A stretch of DNA of 64,000 bases, taken from the NCBI RefSeq assembly GCF_001653515.1, contig NZ_LYOY01000029.1, positions 558,001 to 622,000 of the forward strand, written 5' to 3'. A program made the position numbers and the translations under genes. Below the pieces are notes generated by a model. The model made no database searches. It was given only the letters and a program-made list of their open reading frames with translations, and had not been told where the DNA came from. Numbering within the stretch: position 1 is the stretch's first letter; every line of letters begins with the position of its first letter. Of the stretch, positions 1-8,112 are shown one piece after another. This DNA is from Streptomyces sp. ERV7. Its GTDB lineage: Bacteria; Actinomycetota; Actinomycetes; Streptomycetales; Streptomycetaceae.

Positions 1-8
1 AGTTCACC

Positions 9-176
9 TGCGGGCCGGTGGAGGGTTGCTCGCGCCGTTCCCCGCGCCCCTCAATCGCCCGGGGGCATCCGCGGGTTGAGTTGGGCTGGTCGCGCCGTTC
101 CCCGCGCCCCTGGAGGGCGCATCGGCGCTGGGCAACCCCAACCCCGTAGGGGCGCGGGGAACTGCGCGAGCAACCA
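9..176. repeat. cluster of dispersed inverted-repeat arms
   Basis: Three copies of the same ~28-bp arm lie at 24-51 and 84-111 (direct) and 148-175 (inverted). The shared core is GTTCCCCGCGCCCCT or its complement. The last two form a large imperfect hairpin just upstream of the ABC operon. The same arm recurs near 3.9, 16.0 and 60.7 kb. No gene is seen in bases 1-295. Confidence 0.8.
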
Positions 177-295
177 CACTCAACCTGCGGATGACCCCCG
201 GCCGCAGACAACCGACCCGCCAGGACATTTGTCCCGCCCAACCCCGTACAAGAACATCTGCCGGGCACCGGGGCCCGATCCGTAGCGTCAAGGAC

Positions 296-1255
296 ATGAC
301 GCAGACAGCACCGAGCGCCCCGGCCGCCGTAAGCCTCACCCACGTGGTCAAGGCCTACGGCTCCGTACGGGCAGTCGACCGTATCGACCTCGACATCCGC
401 CGGGGCGAAACCGTCGCCCTGCTCGGCCGCAACGGCGCCGGCAAGTCCACCACCATCGGCCTCCTGCTCGGCCTCGACGAGCCGGACGCGGGCGAGGTGC
501 GGCTCTTCGGCCGCACGCCGGAGCGGGCGGTACGGGCCGGGCTCACCGGGGCGATGCTCCAGGAGGGGCAGCCGATCCCCCGCGTCACCGTACGGGAGCT
601 CATCGCGTTCGTCGGCTCGACCTACCCCGAGCCGATGCCGGTCGACGAGGCGCTGGCGCTCGCCGGGCTCACCGGCTTCGCGGACCGCCGGGTCGACAGG
701 CTCTCCGGCGGCCAGGCCCAGCGCGTGAGGTTCGCGGTGGCGATCGCCGGGGCGCCCGCGCTGCTGGTCCTGGACGAGCCGACCGCCGCACTCGACGTGG
801 CGGCGCGCCGAGCGTTCTGGGACGCGATGCGCAGCTACGCGGCCCGGGGCAACACCGTGCTGTTCTCCACCCACTACCTGGAGGAGGCGGACGACAACGC
901 CGACCGGATCGTGGTCGTCGACCAGGGCCGTGTCGTGGCCGACGGCCCCGGCGAGCGGATCAAGCGCGCGGCCGGCGGCAGCCTGGTCTCCTTCGACCTG
1001 GCGGGCGGCCCCAGCGCGGGCCTGGCCGCGCTGCCGGGCGTGGTCTCGGTCGAGGTGCGCGGCGACCGCGCCCGGCTGCGTACGGACGACTCGGACGCCA
1101 CGGTCGTGGAGCTCGCCCGGCGCGGCGCGGTCCGGCGCCTCGAAGTCGCCCCGGCCAGCCTGGAGGACGCCTTCCTCTCCCTCACCTCCACCGTCTCCCC
1201 GACCGCCACCGCCACCGCCACCGTCGGCTCCGTACGCGAAAGCGAGACCGTCTGA
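296..1255 (+). CDS. ABC-2 type transporter ATP-binding protein
   Basis: This is the ATP-hydrolysing subunit of an ABC-2 type exporter at the inner face of the membrane. From the ATG at 296 it has 319 residues: Walker A GRNGAGKS at 44-51, Q-loop near Q89, signature LSGGQ at 136-140, Walker B LLVLDEP at 156-162 and switch His193. The C-terminal ~100 residues are the usual variable extension. An upstream in-frame ATG at 191 would add residues encoded by repeat-rich leader, so 296 is preferred. Its stop overlaps the permease start (TGATG), and a histidine kinase and response regulator follow in the same operon. That resembles ABC systems whose TCS senses envelope or membrane state. The substrate cannot be read from the sequence. 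Confidence 0.93.
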   Translation: MTQTAPSAPAAVSLTHVVKAYGSVRAVDRIDLDIRRGETVALLGRNGAGKSTTIGLLLGLDEPDAGEVRLFGRTPERAVRAGLTGAMLQEGQPIPRVTVRELIAFVGSTYPEPMPVDEALALAGLTGFADRRVDRLSGGQAQRVRFAVAIAGAPALLVLDEPTAALDVAARRAFWDAMRSYAARGNTVLFSTHYLEEADDNADRIVVVDQGRVVADGPGERIKRAAGGSLVSFDLAGGPSAGLAALPGVVSVEVRGDRARLRTDDSDATVVELARRGAVRRLEVAPASLEDAFLSLTSTVSPTATATATVGSVRESETV

Positions 1256-1980
1256 TGCTCGGCTACATCACGCTCGAAATCCGGCGCACCCTCCGCGACG
1301 CGTCCTTCGTGATCTTCGGTATCGGGATGCCGGTGCTCATGTACCTCCTCTTCACCAACATCGGCTCGGGGGGCGGCGACTCGGCCGACTGGAAGGCCGC
1401 ATCGATGGTCGGCATGGCCGCGTACGGGGCGCTCGGCGCGTCGCTGAACGCCGGTGGCCAAGTGGCCTCCGACAGGAGCGCGGGCTGGCTGAGGCAGCTG
1501 CGGATCACCCCGCTGGCGCCGTCCCGGGTGGTGGCGGGCCGCGCGGTCAGCGGCTCGGCGACCGTGCTGCCGGCCGTCCTCGCGGTGCTCGCGGCGGGCG
1601 CGCTCGTCAACGGCGTACGCCTGGAAGCCTGGCAGTGGGCGGCGCTCGCGCTGCTGCTGTGGGCCGGGGCGCTCCCCTTCACCCTGCTGGGCCTCGGCAA
1701 CGGCTACCGGCTGAGCCCGCAGGCCATGGGCGTGGTCAATGTGGCGTGTCTGATGGGGCTCGCGGTGCTCGGCGGACTGTGGTTCCCGCTCTCCTCCTTC
1801 CCCCACTGGCTCGCCTCGATCGCCGCGTACAGCCCGGCCCACCGGTTCGGGGACCTCGGCTGGGCGGTCTCGCACGGCTCGGCCCCCGGACTCGGGACGG
1901 TCGCGGTGCTCGGCGGCTGGCTGCTGGCGTTCGGCTCGTACGCCGTGGTCTCCTACCGACGGTCCGCGAGGGCCGTGTGA
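1255..1980 (+). CDS. ABC-2 type transporter permease
   Basis: This 241-residue integral membrane subunit pairs with the preceding ATPase. About six hydrophobic segments are visible, including IFGIGMPVLMYLLF near the N terminus and VNVACLMGLAVLGGLWFPLSSFP, the latter typical of the ABC-2 family C-terminal half. The start codon overlaps the ATPase stop by one base and the stop overlaps the kinase GTG, so the genes are translationally coupled. Length and topology are normal for the family. Substrate unknown; drug, lipid or peptide export are all possible. Confidence 0.92.
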   Translation: MLGYITLEIRRTLRDASFVIFGIGMPVLMYLLFTNIGSGGGDSADWKAASMVGMAAYGALGASLNAGGQVASDRSAGWLRQLRITPLAPSRVVAGRAVSGSATVLPAVLAVLAAGALVNGVRLEAWQWAALALLLWAGALPFTLLGLGNGYRLSPQAMGVVNVACLMGLAVLGGLWFPLSSFPHWLASIAAYSPAHRFGDLGWAVSHGSAPGLGTVAVLGGWLLAFGSYAVVSYRRSARAV

Positions 1981-3248
1981 GCACGATGAACGGGGAGAAC
2001 GAGACAGTGGCGCCCAGCCTGCCGAAACTGCCGGAGCTACCGAAACTGCCGGAGCTGCCGAGGAGGAGCGAGCGGGACGCCGACCTCGCCGGTCCCCCGG
2101 CGAACGGCTACGCCCTGCTGCCCTGGCTCCTGATGGGCCTGGGCGCGTTCTCCAACCTCGTCGAGGGCAGGACCCCGAACCCGTGGATCGGGGGCGCCGG
2201 GCTGCTGGCCTTCAACTCGCTCTACGTCACGGTCGCCTTCCGCGCCTTCGACAAGGAGAAGCGCGAGAGCCGCGCCACGCTCGCGGCCCTGGCCGCGATG
2301 GCCGCGATCACCTACGCGCTGACCCTCCTTTACGGCGGCACCTGGCTGTTCTTCTTCCCGCTGCTCTCGCTGGCCTGCGGCGCGGTGCTGCGGGACCGCA
2401 GGCTGGGCCTGGTGATCATGGTCCTGGCGAGCTCGGCGGGCGCCATCTCCGGCATGGAGGCGGGCGAGGTCTGGGACAACGTGACCATCGCGTACGGCAC
2501 GTTCCTCTCCGGCATGGTGACGGCGGCGGTCCTCTCGCTCTCCCAGACCGTGCGCGAACTGCGCGACACCCGCCAGGAGCTGGCCCGTACCGCCGTGGAG
2601 AAGGAACGTCTCCGCTTCTCCCGGGACCTGCACGACCTGCTCGGCCACACGCTCTCGGTGATCGTGGTGAAGTCGGAGGCGGCCCGCCGCCTCGCCCCGC
2701 GCGACCTGGACGCCGCGCTCGGCCAGGTCGCCGACATCGAGTCGGTCGGCCGCCAGGCGCTCACCGAGATCCGCGAGGCCGTCACCGGCTACCGCGAGGG
2801 CAGCCTCGGCACCGAGCTGGACCGGGCCCGCTCGGCACTGCTGGCGGCCGAAGTGGAGCCGGTGGTACGCCTGTCGGGCCCGCCGCTGCCCTCACAGGTG
2901 GAGGCGCTGCTTGGCTGGGTGGTACGGGAGGCGGTCACCAACGTCGTACGGCACAGCGGGGCGGCCCACTGCGAGATCGTGGTCGACGGCGCGCCCGAGC
3001 GGGTACGGCTGAAGATCACCGACGACGGGCGCGGCGTACCATCCGAACAGCCCGTCGCCCCCGGTCCACGCATCGGCGGCACGGGCCTGAAGGGTCTCAC
3101 CGAACGCCTCGCGGCGGCCGGCGGCTCACTCGAAGCGGGCCCCGGGCCGCGCGGCGGCTTCCAGGTGAACGCCGAGCTCCCGGTCGACCCGCTCGACGCC
3201 GAGCTCGAAGCGGAGCTGGAGACCGAACGCGGGGTCGCACGGGGATGA
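1977..3248 (+). CDS. sensor histidine kinase, DesK/NarX-type (HisKA_3)
   Basis: This is a membrane sensor kinase that should phosphorylate the adjacent response regulator. The 423-residue product starts at a GTG overlapping the permease stop (ATG at 1986 is the alternative). After a short Pro-rich repeat (PKLPELPKLPELP, residues ~16-28) come four to five hydrophobic segments between ~45 and 190. A dimerisation helix with H-box RDLHDLLGHTL (phospho-acceptor His219) follows, then a HATPase_c domain with DDGRGV and the GGTGLKGL glycine box. The extracytoplasmic part is minimal, so sensing is probably within the membrane, as in DesK-like kinases. Operon position suggests it controls the ABC exporter; the signal is unknown. 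Confidence 0.92.
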   Translation: MSTMNGENETVAPSLPKLPELPKLPELPRRSERDADLAGPPANGYALLPWLLMGLGAFSNLVEGRTPNPWIGGAGLLAFNSLYVTVAFRAFDKEKRESRATLAALAAMAAITYALTLLYGGTWLFFFPLLSLACGAVLRDRRLGLVIMVLASSAGAISGMEAGEVWDNVTIAYGTFLSGMVTAAVLSLSQTVRELRDTRQELARTAVEKERLRFSRDLHDLLGHTLSVIVVKSEAARRLAPRDLDAALGQVADIESVGRQALTEIREAVTGYREGSLGTELDRARSALLAAEVEPVVRLSGPPLPSQVEALLGWVVREAVTNVVRHSGAAHCEIVVDGAPERVRLKITDDGRGVPSEQPVAPGPRIGGTGLKGLTERLAAAGGSLEAGPGPRGGFQVNAELPVDPLDAELEAELETERGVARG

Positions 3249-3272
3249 GACCGGCACGATGGGGAGAACGGC

Positions 3273-3914
3273 ATGATCAGAGTCCTGCTCGCCGAGGACC
3301 AGGGCATGATGCGGGGCGCGCTGGCCCTGCTGCTCGGGCTTGAGGAGGACATCGAGGTGGTCGCCCAGGTGTCGGCGGGCGACAAGATCGTGTCCGAGGC
3401 GCTCGTCGCCCGGCCCGACGTCGCCCTCCTGGACATCGAACTGCCCGGCCGCAGCGGGCTCGACGCGGCGGCCGAGCTGCGCGAGGAGTGCCCCGACTGC
3501 CGGGTGCTGATCCTCACCACCTTCGGGCGGCCGGGGTATCTGCGGCGCGCGATGGAGGCGGGCGCGGCCGGGTTCCTGGTGAAGGACGGGCCGGTGGAGG
3601 ATCTGGCCGAGGCGATCCGGCGGGTGCTGCGCGGCGAGACGGTGATCGACCCGGCGCTGGCCGCGGCCGCGCTGAGCGCGGGCGCCAACCCGCTGACCGC
3701 GCGGGAGCGGGACGTCCTGAACGCCTCGGTGGACGGCGCGACGGTGGCCGACATCGCGGGCAGGCTGCACCTGTCGGAGTCGACGGTACGCAACTACCTC
3801 TCGTCGGCGATCGGCAAGACGGGCACCCGCAACCGCATGGAGGCGGTGCGGGCGGCGCGGCAGCAGGGCTGCGGGCCGGTGGGGGCTGGTCGCGCAGTTC
3901 CCCGCGCCCCTTGA
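3273..3914 (+). CDS. NarL/LuxR-family response regulator
   Basis: This DNA-binding response regulator is the partner of the preceding kinase. The receiver domain has acidic residues E8-D9, phospho-acceptor D54, T82 and K104. The LuxR-type HTH spans about residues 140-195 (LTARERDVL...LSESTVRNYLSSAIGK). It starts at an ATG after GGGAGAA. The last ~14 residues (GPVGAGRAVPRAP) are not part of the family: they are translated from the dispersed repeat arm at 3869-3911, which also provides the stop codon. The native C-terminus was probably near ARQQG. The expected target is the ABC operon. Confidence 0.93.
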   Translation: MIRVLLAEDQGMMRGALALLLGLEEDIEVVAQVSAGDKIVSEALVARPDVALLDIELPGRSGLDAAAELREECPDCRVLILTTFGRPGYLRRAMEAGAAGFLVKDGPVEDLAEAIRRVLRGETVIDPALAAAALSAGANPLTARERDVLNASVDGATVADIAGRLHLSESTVRNYLSSAIGKTGTRNRMEAVRAARQQGCGPVGAGRAVPRAP

Positions 3915-4055
3915 GAGCCTGGGGCTGCGCCCCGGCTCCCAAAGACGTCCGCCCCGGGACCATTTGGTCCCGGGGCAGACGCACTACCTACGGGGCGCGA
4001 GCGTCCCCGGGTCAGACCATCCCCCTAAGGGGCGCGGGGAACCGCGCGACCAGCC
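3869..4055. repeat. long inverted-repeat element between convergent genes
   Basis: The left arm at 3869-3911 and the inverted right arm at 4028-4055 belong to the same family as the repeats at 0, 16.0 and 60.7 kb. The left arm overlaps the 3' end of the response regulator. A separate strong hairpin (3951-3976) lies between the arms. The element occupies the gap between two convergent genes. Confidence 0.85.
3951..3976. terminator. bidirectional hairpin terminator
   Basis: GCCCCGGGACC (3951-3961) pairs perfectly with GGTCCCGGGGC (3966-3976) around a 4-nt loop. It lies between the ends of the response regulator (plus) and the sedolisin gene (minus), so it can serve both. No U-tract, as is usual in Streptomyces. 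Confidence 0.75.
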
Positions 4056-4089
4056 ACAGACGGCCCGCGGGCAAAGGCCGGGCTAAAAA

Positions 4090-6036
4090 CTAGTGGCGCC
4101 GGCCGTACGACGCCACGTAACCGCGTGACGGCGTGCCCACGCCCGTCACGTCGTCGTAGCCGCGCACCGCGTGCAGTGAGCTGTCCGCGCCCAGCGTGCG
4201 CACGGACGTGGTCAGGCCACCCGACGCGTCGACCGCGTTCACGAAGTCCACGCGGGCCACCGCGAGGCCACGCGCACCCAGCGGGTGGTCCGTGACGTCG
4301 TGGTACAGCGGCGACCCGTAGCGCGCGTAGATCGACGGGTTCGCGAAACCGATCGGGAAGTGCCGCGCCTGCTGCGCCAGCGCCTGCACACCCGCGATCA
4401 CCGGCGCCGCCAGCGACGTCCCGCCGATGCGGTACTCGTCGTACTTCACCGCACCGTCCGGGAACGTCTGCGTCTGGCCGACCAGGAAGCCCGTGTTGGG
4501 GTCCGCGACCGCCGCGATGTCCGGGATCGTACGCATACGGGCCGGGCCGTTCGCCTTGGCGAGCGAGTCGGGGACGACACCCCGCTGGTAGAACGGCTGC
4601 TTCACCGTGGAGCTGGTGCCGCCGCCCGCGCCCGAGGTGTACGCGCCGGGGAAGCCCGTCCAGCTCTTGCCGTCCGCCGCCAGCGGGGCCTTCAGCGTGC
4701 CCCAGCCCGTCTCGAACTTGTACGTGTCGCCCTTGCCGACCGCCAGCGACGTGCCGCCGACCGCCGTCACCCACGCCGAGTTGGCCGGGGTGTCGACCTG
4801 CTTCTTGCCGGTGTTGGCGACCTCGTCGCCGTCGTCGCCGGAGGAGAAGTAGAAGCCGATGCCCTCGACCGCGCCCAGCTTGAACGTCTGGTCGTAGGCG
4901 GCCGCGACGTCCGGCGTCTCGTTGGCCTCGATGTCGCCCCACGAGTTGGAGACGATGTCGGCCAGGTGATCGTCGACGACCTTGTTCAGCGCGTCGAGCA
5001 GATCCGCGTCGTTGCAGGACGCGCCCGCCACGTACACGATGTCCGCGTCCGGCGCGACCGCGTGCACGGCCTCGACGTCCAGCGACTCCTCGCCGTACCA
5101 GCCGGCCGCGTCGCACGCCTCCACGCTGTTGTAGTCGGCGGGCTTCACCTCGCTGTACTGGCCGTGCTTGTACGCCTTGTCGCCGTTGCGCAGCGCGTAC
5201 CGCTGGGCGTCCTTCGCCATCGTCGGCGAGGCGTACGCGTCGGTGATCGCGACGGTCACGCCCTTGCCGGTGTAGCCGCCCGCGCCGTACGCCGCCCGCA
5301 GCTGCTTGCCGGTGTACCCCTTGACCGCGTACGGGACCTTGGTGCCGTACGCGTCCGGCAGGGTGGTGGCGATGTTCGAGCCGTAGTACGTCGAGAACGG
5401 CCCGGAGTTCTTGAAGGCGGGGCCCGGCCCCGGCAGCGTCTCGTGGTGCGTCGCCTTGTGCGGGGCGTTGTCCAGACCGGTCACGGTGAGCACCGCGTCG
5501 GCCAGCGCGCCCGGCGCGGAGGCGGTCTTCACCGGGGCGCGGTAGGTGCGGCCGCCCTTGCGGTAGTCGTGCAGCTCGGTGGCGAACGCCTTCTCGGCCG
5601 CGGCGACGTCGCCGGAGACCGAGATGTAGTGCTGGTTGTCGCCCGTGACGGTCAGCCCGGCCGACTTCAGCCAGCTGGTGACCGCCGCGACCTGCTCCTC
5701 GGTCGCCCCGAAGCGCTGCTGCGTCCGCTCCGCGCTCAGGAACTTCCCGTACGACGCCGAGCTCGGGTCCGACACCGCCGCGGCGTACGCGGCGAGGCCC
5801 TTGGCGTCGCGGCCCGCGAGATAGACCCGCGCGTCGACCTTGTTGCCGTTCGCCGTGGCGCCCTGGTCGGCGGAGCCGGTGGCCCACGTGGGCTTGGTGC
5901 CCGTGAGGGCGGCCCGCCCGGACGGCACGGGGTCCGCCGCGTGGGCGGACGGTATGCCGAGAGCGAGCGCGCCGGCGAGCAGAGGCAGTGTCGCTGCCAT
6001 GCTCACGGCACGCCGCCTGGTGCGGCTTGTTCTCAT
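4090..6036 (-). CDS. secreted sedolisin-family (S53) serine-carboxyl protease
   Basis: This is a secreted endopeptidase of the sedolisin/kumamolisin family, made as a preproenzyme of 648 residues. The signal peptide is residues 1-33 (twin-Arg-rich start, cut after AHA). The activation propeptide is ~45-200 (YLAGRDAKGLAAYAAAVSDP and following). The catalytic domain has the E316/D320 pair (EESLD), oxyanion Asp401 in SSGDDG and nucleophile Ser541 in GGTSLAAP. A C-terminal DDVTGVGTP loop matches the family calcium site. Start ATG at 6036 follows AGGGGG. It is a single-gene unit, convergent with the response regulator. An inverted-repeat operator candidate lies 34-59 bp upstream. Confidence 0.94.
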   Translation of the reverse strand: MRTSRTRRRAVSMAATLPLLAGALALGIPSAHAADPVPSGRAALTGTKPTWATGSADQGATANGNKVDARVYLAGRDAKGLAAYAAAVSDPSSASYGKFLSAERTQQRFGATEEQVAAVTSWLKSAGLTVTGDNQHYISVSGDVAAAEKAFATELHDYRKGGRTYRAPVKTASAPGALADAVLTVTGLDNAPHKATHHETLPGPGPAFKNSGPFSTYYGSNIATTLPDAYGTKVPYAVKGYTGKQLRAAYGAGGYTGKGVTVAITDAYASPTMAKDAQRYALRNGDKAYKHGQYSEVKPADYNSVEACDAAGWYGEESLDVEAVHAVAPDADIVYVAGASCNDADLLDALNKVVDDHLADIVSNSWGDIEANETPDVAAAYDQTFKLGAVEGIGFYFSSGDDGDEVANTGKKQVDTPANSAWVTAVGGTSLAVGKGDTYKFETGWGTLKAPLAADGKSWTGFPGAYTSGAGGGTSSTVKQPFYQRGVVPDSLAKANGPARMRTIPDIAAVADPNTGFLVGQTQTFPDGAVKYDEYRIGGTSLAAPVIAGVQALAQQARHFPIGFANPSIYARYGSPLYHDVTDHPLGARGLAVARVDFVNAVDASGGLTTSVRTLGADSSLHAVRGYDDVTGVGTPSRGYVASYGRRH

Positions 6037-6069
6037 GTGACCCCCTGCATAAGGCTCTTCACCTGGGAG

Positions 6070-6141
6070 GCATGCGCACGTTGAGCTGCGCATGCACAGC
6101 GTCACTCTGGTGAGGAACGGTTCATGCGGGGGACATGCGCA
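6070..6141 (-). promoter_or_regulatory. candidate operator array (CATGCGCA) upstream of the sedolisin gene
   Basis: GCATGCGCA (6070-6078) and TGCGCATGC (6087-6095) form a perfect 9-bp inverted repeat with an 8-bp spacer. A further direct CATGCGCA lies at 6134-6141. They flank the place where the protease promoter should be. The cognate regulator is unknown. Confidence 0.5.
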
Positions 6142-6151
6142 TACCAAGAGA

Positions 6152-6186
6152 AACCCAAGTCCCGCCAGGGTGGCGGGACTTGGGTT
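6152..6186 (-). terminator. hairpin terminator after the DUF305 operon
   Basis: A perfect 15-bp stem (AACCCAAGTCCCGCC, 6152-6166, with 6172-6186) encloses a 5-nt loop. It lies 68 bp beyond the stop of the minus-strand DUF305 gene and upstream of the sedolisin promoter, so it should insulate the two units. Confidence 0.8.
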
Positions 6187-6254
6187 CCTTTGGTGGCGCA
6201 AATGCCGACTCGGGCGGATTGCGTACGCCGCCCGGCCCGGGGGTGCCCATCGCG

Positions 6255-6887
6255 TTACGTACGCGGTGTGGCTCCCCGCGCCTTCAGCATCCCGGCCATC
6301 AGGTCGATCTCCGACTGCTGGGAGTCGACCATGCCCTGCGCCAGATTGCGCTCCACCTCGGTCGTACACCGCTGGGCGCACCCCTGGGCCATGTGGATAC
6401 CGCCCTTGTGGTGCTCGGTCATCAGCTGGAGGTAGAGGATCTCCGCCTGCTTGCCGTCGGCCGCGCGCAGCCGGTCGAGCTCGGTGTTGGTCGCCATCCC
6501 GGGCATCAGCGCGCCGTCCGCACCGGGCTCGCTGCCCATGCCCATCCAGGCCATCGGCAGCCGCTCCGGCTCCGACTTGGGCAGCCCCCACAGATCGAGC
6601 CAGCCGAGCAGCATGCCCCGCTGGTTGGCCTGGGTGTTGGCGATGTCGTACGCCAGCCGGCGGGCCTCCTCGTCCTTCGTGCGGTCGCGCACGATGAACG
6701 ACATCTCCACCGCCTGCTGGTGGTGGACGGCCATGTCACGGGCGAACCCGGCGTCCGCCGAGGCCGCCACGGGGGTGTGCGCGGCGGGCTTCGAGTCGCC
6801 GCCGGTGGCGCTGGCGACCGTGGCCACCGTCGCGAACACCAGGGCCGCCACCACCGCCGCCAGGGACGCCCAGTAGGTGCGGTTCAC
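6255..6887 (-). CDS. DUF305-domain exported protein
   Basis: The 210-residue product has an N-terminal membrane anchor or signal (ASLAAVVAALVFATVATVASA). The domain that follows carries the two His-rich helices of DUF305: FARDMAVHHQQAVEMS and LQLMTEHHKGGIHMAQG. DUF305 proteins are extracytoplasmic four-helix, ferritin-like folds often found near copper and metal genes; the function is unproven. It starts at a GTG overlapping the stop of the DUF3105 gene (GTGA), so the two are coupled. The paired His motifs suggest metal binding, which is inference. Confidence 0.88.
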   Translation of the reverse strand: MNRTYWASLAAVVAALVFATVATVASATGGDSKPAAHTPVAASADAGFARDMAVHHQQAVEMSFIVRDRTKDEEARRLAYDIANTQANQRGMLLGWLDLWGLPKSEPERLPMAWMGMGSEPGADGALMPGMATNTELDRLRAADGKQAEILYLQLMTEHHKGGIHMAQGCAQRCTTEVERNLAQGMVDSQQSEIDLMAGMLKARGATPRT

Positions 6888-7543
6888 TTCTGGTCCAGCC
6901 CGCCCGTGCACGCCGCGCCCGGCTCCGGCGTCTGCGCGCCCTGCACGTACTTGGCGAAGAACTGGTTGACCCGCGGGTCGTCCGCGCTGGTCACGGTGAC
7001 CTGCTTGCCCCAGGCACTGAGCATGATCGCCCCGGTCTGCTCCTGGTACGGGCTCATCAGCGAGTACGGAGTCTTGGACACCTTGTCGGAGAGCTTCTGG
7101 ACATCGGCGGCGGGCGCCTTGTCGGTGTATGTGACCCACACCGAGCCGTGCTCCAGGGAGTGCACCGCGTTCATGTCGGGGATCGGCTTCTTGTAGGCCA
7201 CGCCACCGCAGTTCATCCACACCTGGCTGTGGTCGCCGCCGACCGGGGGCTTCATCGGGTACGAGACCGTCTTGTCGACGTGGTTGCGGCCGAGCTTCTT
7301 CGGGTCCCAGTCCTTCTCGCCCGCGATCGTCGCCTTGGCGTCGGCGGCCTTCTGGGCCTGCTGCTTGTCCTTGTCGTCGGACTCCTTGTTCAGCAGGTAC
7401 GCGCCGGTGCCGACGAGTCCGGCGACGATCACCACGGACGCGGTGATGGCGATGAGCTTGTTGCGCCGCTCGCGGGCCTGCTCGGCACGCCGCATCTCGG
7501 CTATCCGCGCCTGTCGCGAGTTCTTGGATTCCTTGGTGGCCAT
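6884..7543 (-). CDS. DUF3105 membrane-anchored protein
   Basis: 219 residues: a charged cytoplasmic N-terminus, one membrane segment (LIAITASVVIVAGLVGTGAYLL, ~30-51) and an extracytoplasmic DUF3105 domain. The conserved patches are PPVGGDHSQVWMNCGGVAY, HSLEHGSVWVTY and LSAWGKQVTV. Two Cys and several His are in the external domain. No biochemical role is established. The gene is directly upstream of and coupled to DUF305, a pairing I recall from other streptomycetes. A small exported protein is encoded just upstream. Confidence 0.88.
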   Translation of the reverse strand: MATKESKNSRQARIAEMRRAEQARERRNKLIAITASVVIVAGLVGTGAYLLNKESDDKDKQQAQKAADAKATIAGEKDWDPKKLGRNHVDKTVSYPMKPPVGGDHSQVWMNCGGVAYKKPIPDMNAVHSLEHGSVWVTYTDKAPAADVQKLSDKVSKTPYSLMSPYQEQTGAIMLSAWGKQVTVTSADDPRVNQFFAKYVQGAQTPEPGAACTGGLDQK

Positions 7544-7605
7544 GGGGGCTCAAGTCCTTCTGGTAAAGGGGAAGTCGGGGGAGGTTCTCAGCACAACCGG
7601 CGCGG

Positions 7606-7980
7606 CTATGTCCGAAGGACCTGAAGGACGTGAAGGTCGGGGGCGCGGGGCCGAGCCCCGGACCGAACGGGCGCCCCCGAGGGCACAACCGCGGCGACCC
7701 GCACCGTATGCGCGGCCCCCGGCGCCGGCGGATCGAGCGGCGGAGCCGTCAGCACGGCCGGATCCGCGTGCGGAAAGAGCCCGCAGTCGTCCCGGTCGTA
7801 CGGACAGCTGTACTGCGCCGCCCCGCTCACCGCCACGGCGTGATGGACCCGGGGAGCGGCGGGGTCCGCGCTCGCCTCGCCGCCCGCGGTGAGACAGAGG
7901 AAGAGCGCGGCGAGGAGCGTCGCCATGGCGCTCACCAGCGCCACGGGACGTGTGATGCGAAGGCGTCTCACTCCCCCCAT
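7606..7980 (-). CDS. small exported protein upstream of DUF3105
   Basis: A 124-residue product if started at the ATG at 7980 (a TTG at 8034 would add 18 residues). It has a positively charged start and one hydrophobic stretch (VALVSAMATLLAALFLCLTAGG), likely a signal peptide or anchor. A short external region with YSCPYDRDDCGLF (two Cys) and a Pro/Ala-rich tail follow. Domain unknown. It is upstream of, and co-oriented with, DUF3105 and DUF305, with 62 bp between. The Cys pair and location suggest an accessory to those proteins, which is inference. Moderately sure it is a real gene. Confidence 0.6.
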   Translation of the reverse strand: MGGVRRLRITRPVALVSAMATLLAALFLCLTAGGEASADPAAPRVHHAVAVSGAAQYSCPYDRDDCGLFPHADPAVLTAPPLDPPAPGAAHTVRVAAVVPSGAPVRSGARPRAPDLHVLQVLRT

Positions 7981-8112
7981 AGCCGCAGATGCTAGGCGAG
8001 GGAGCGCGCCGCGCGGCAGGGTGGGGTCGGCCAAGATCCGGCCACCCGGCCGGAACCGGCCGCCGCGGGCCGGGTGGCGGCCCGCGGCGGACCCGGAGCT
8101 CAGCCCACGAGG

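Noticed and set aside
4285-6084. A 599-codon plus-strand frame opposite the sedolisin gene
   Set aside because: Antisense shadow; all protease catalytic motifs are on the minus strand.
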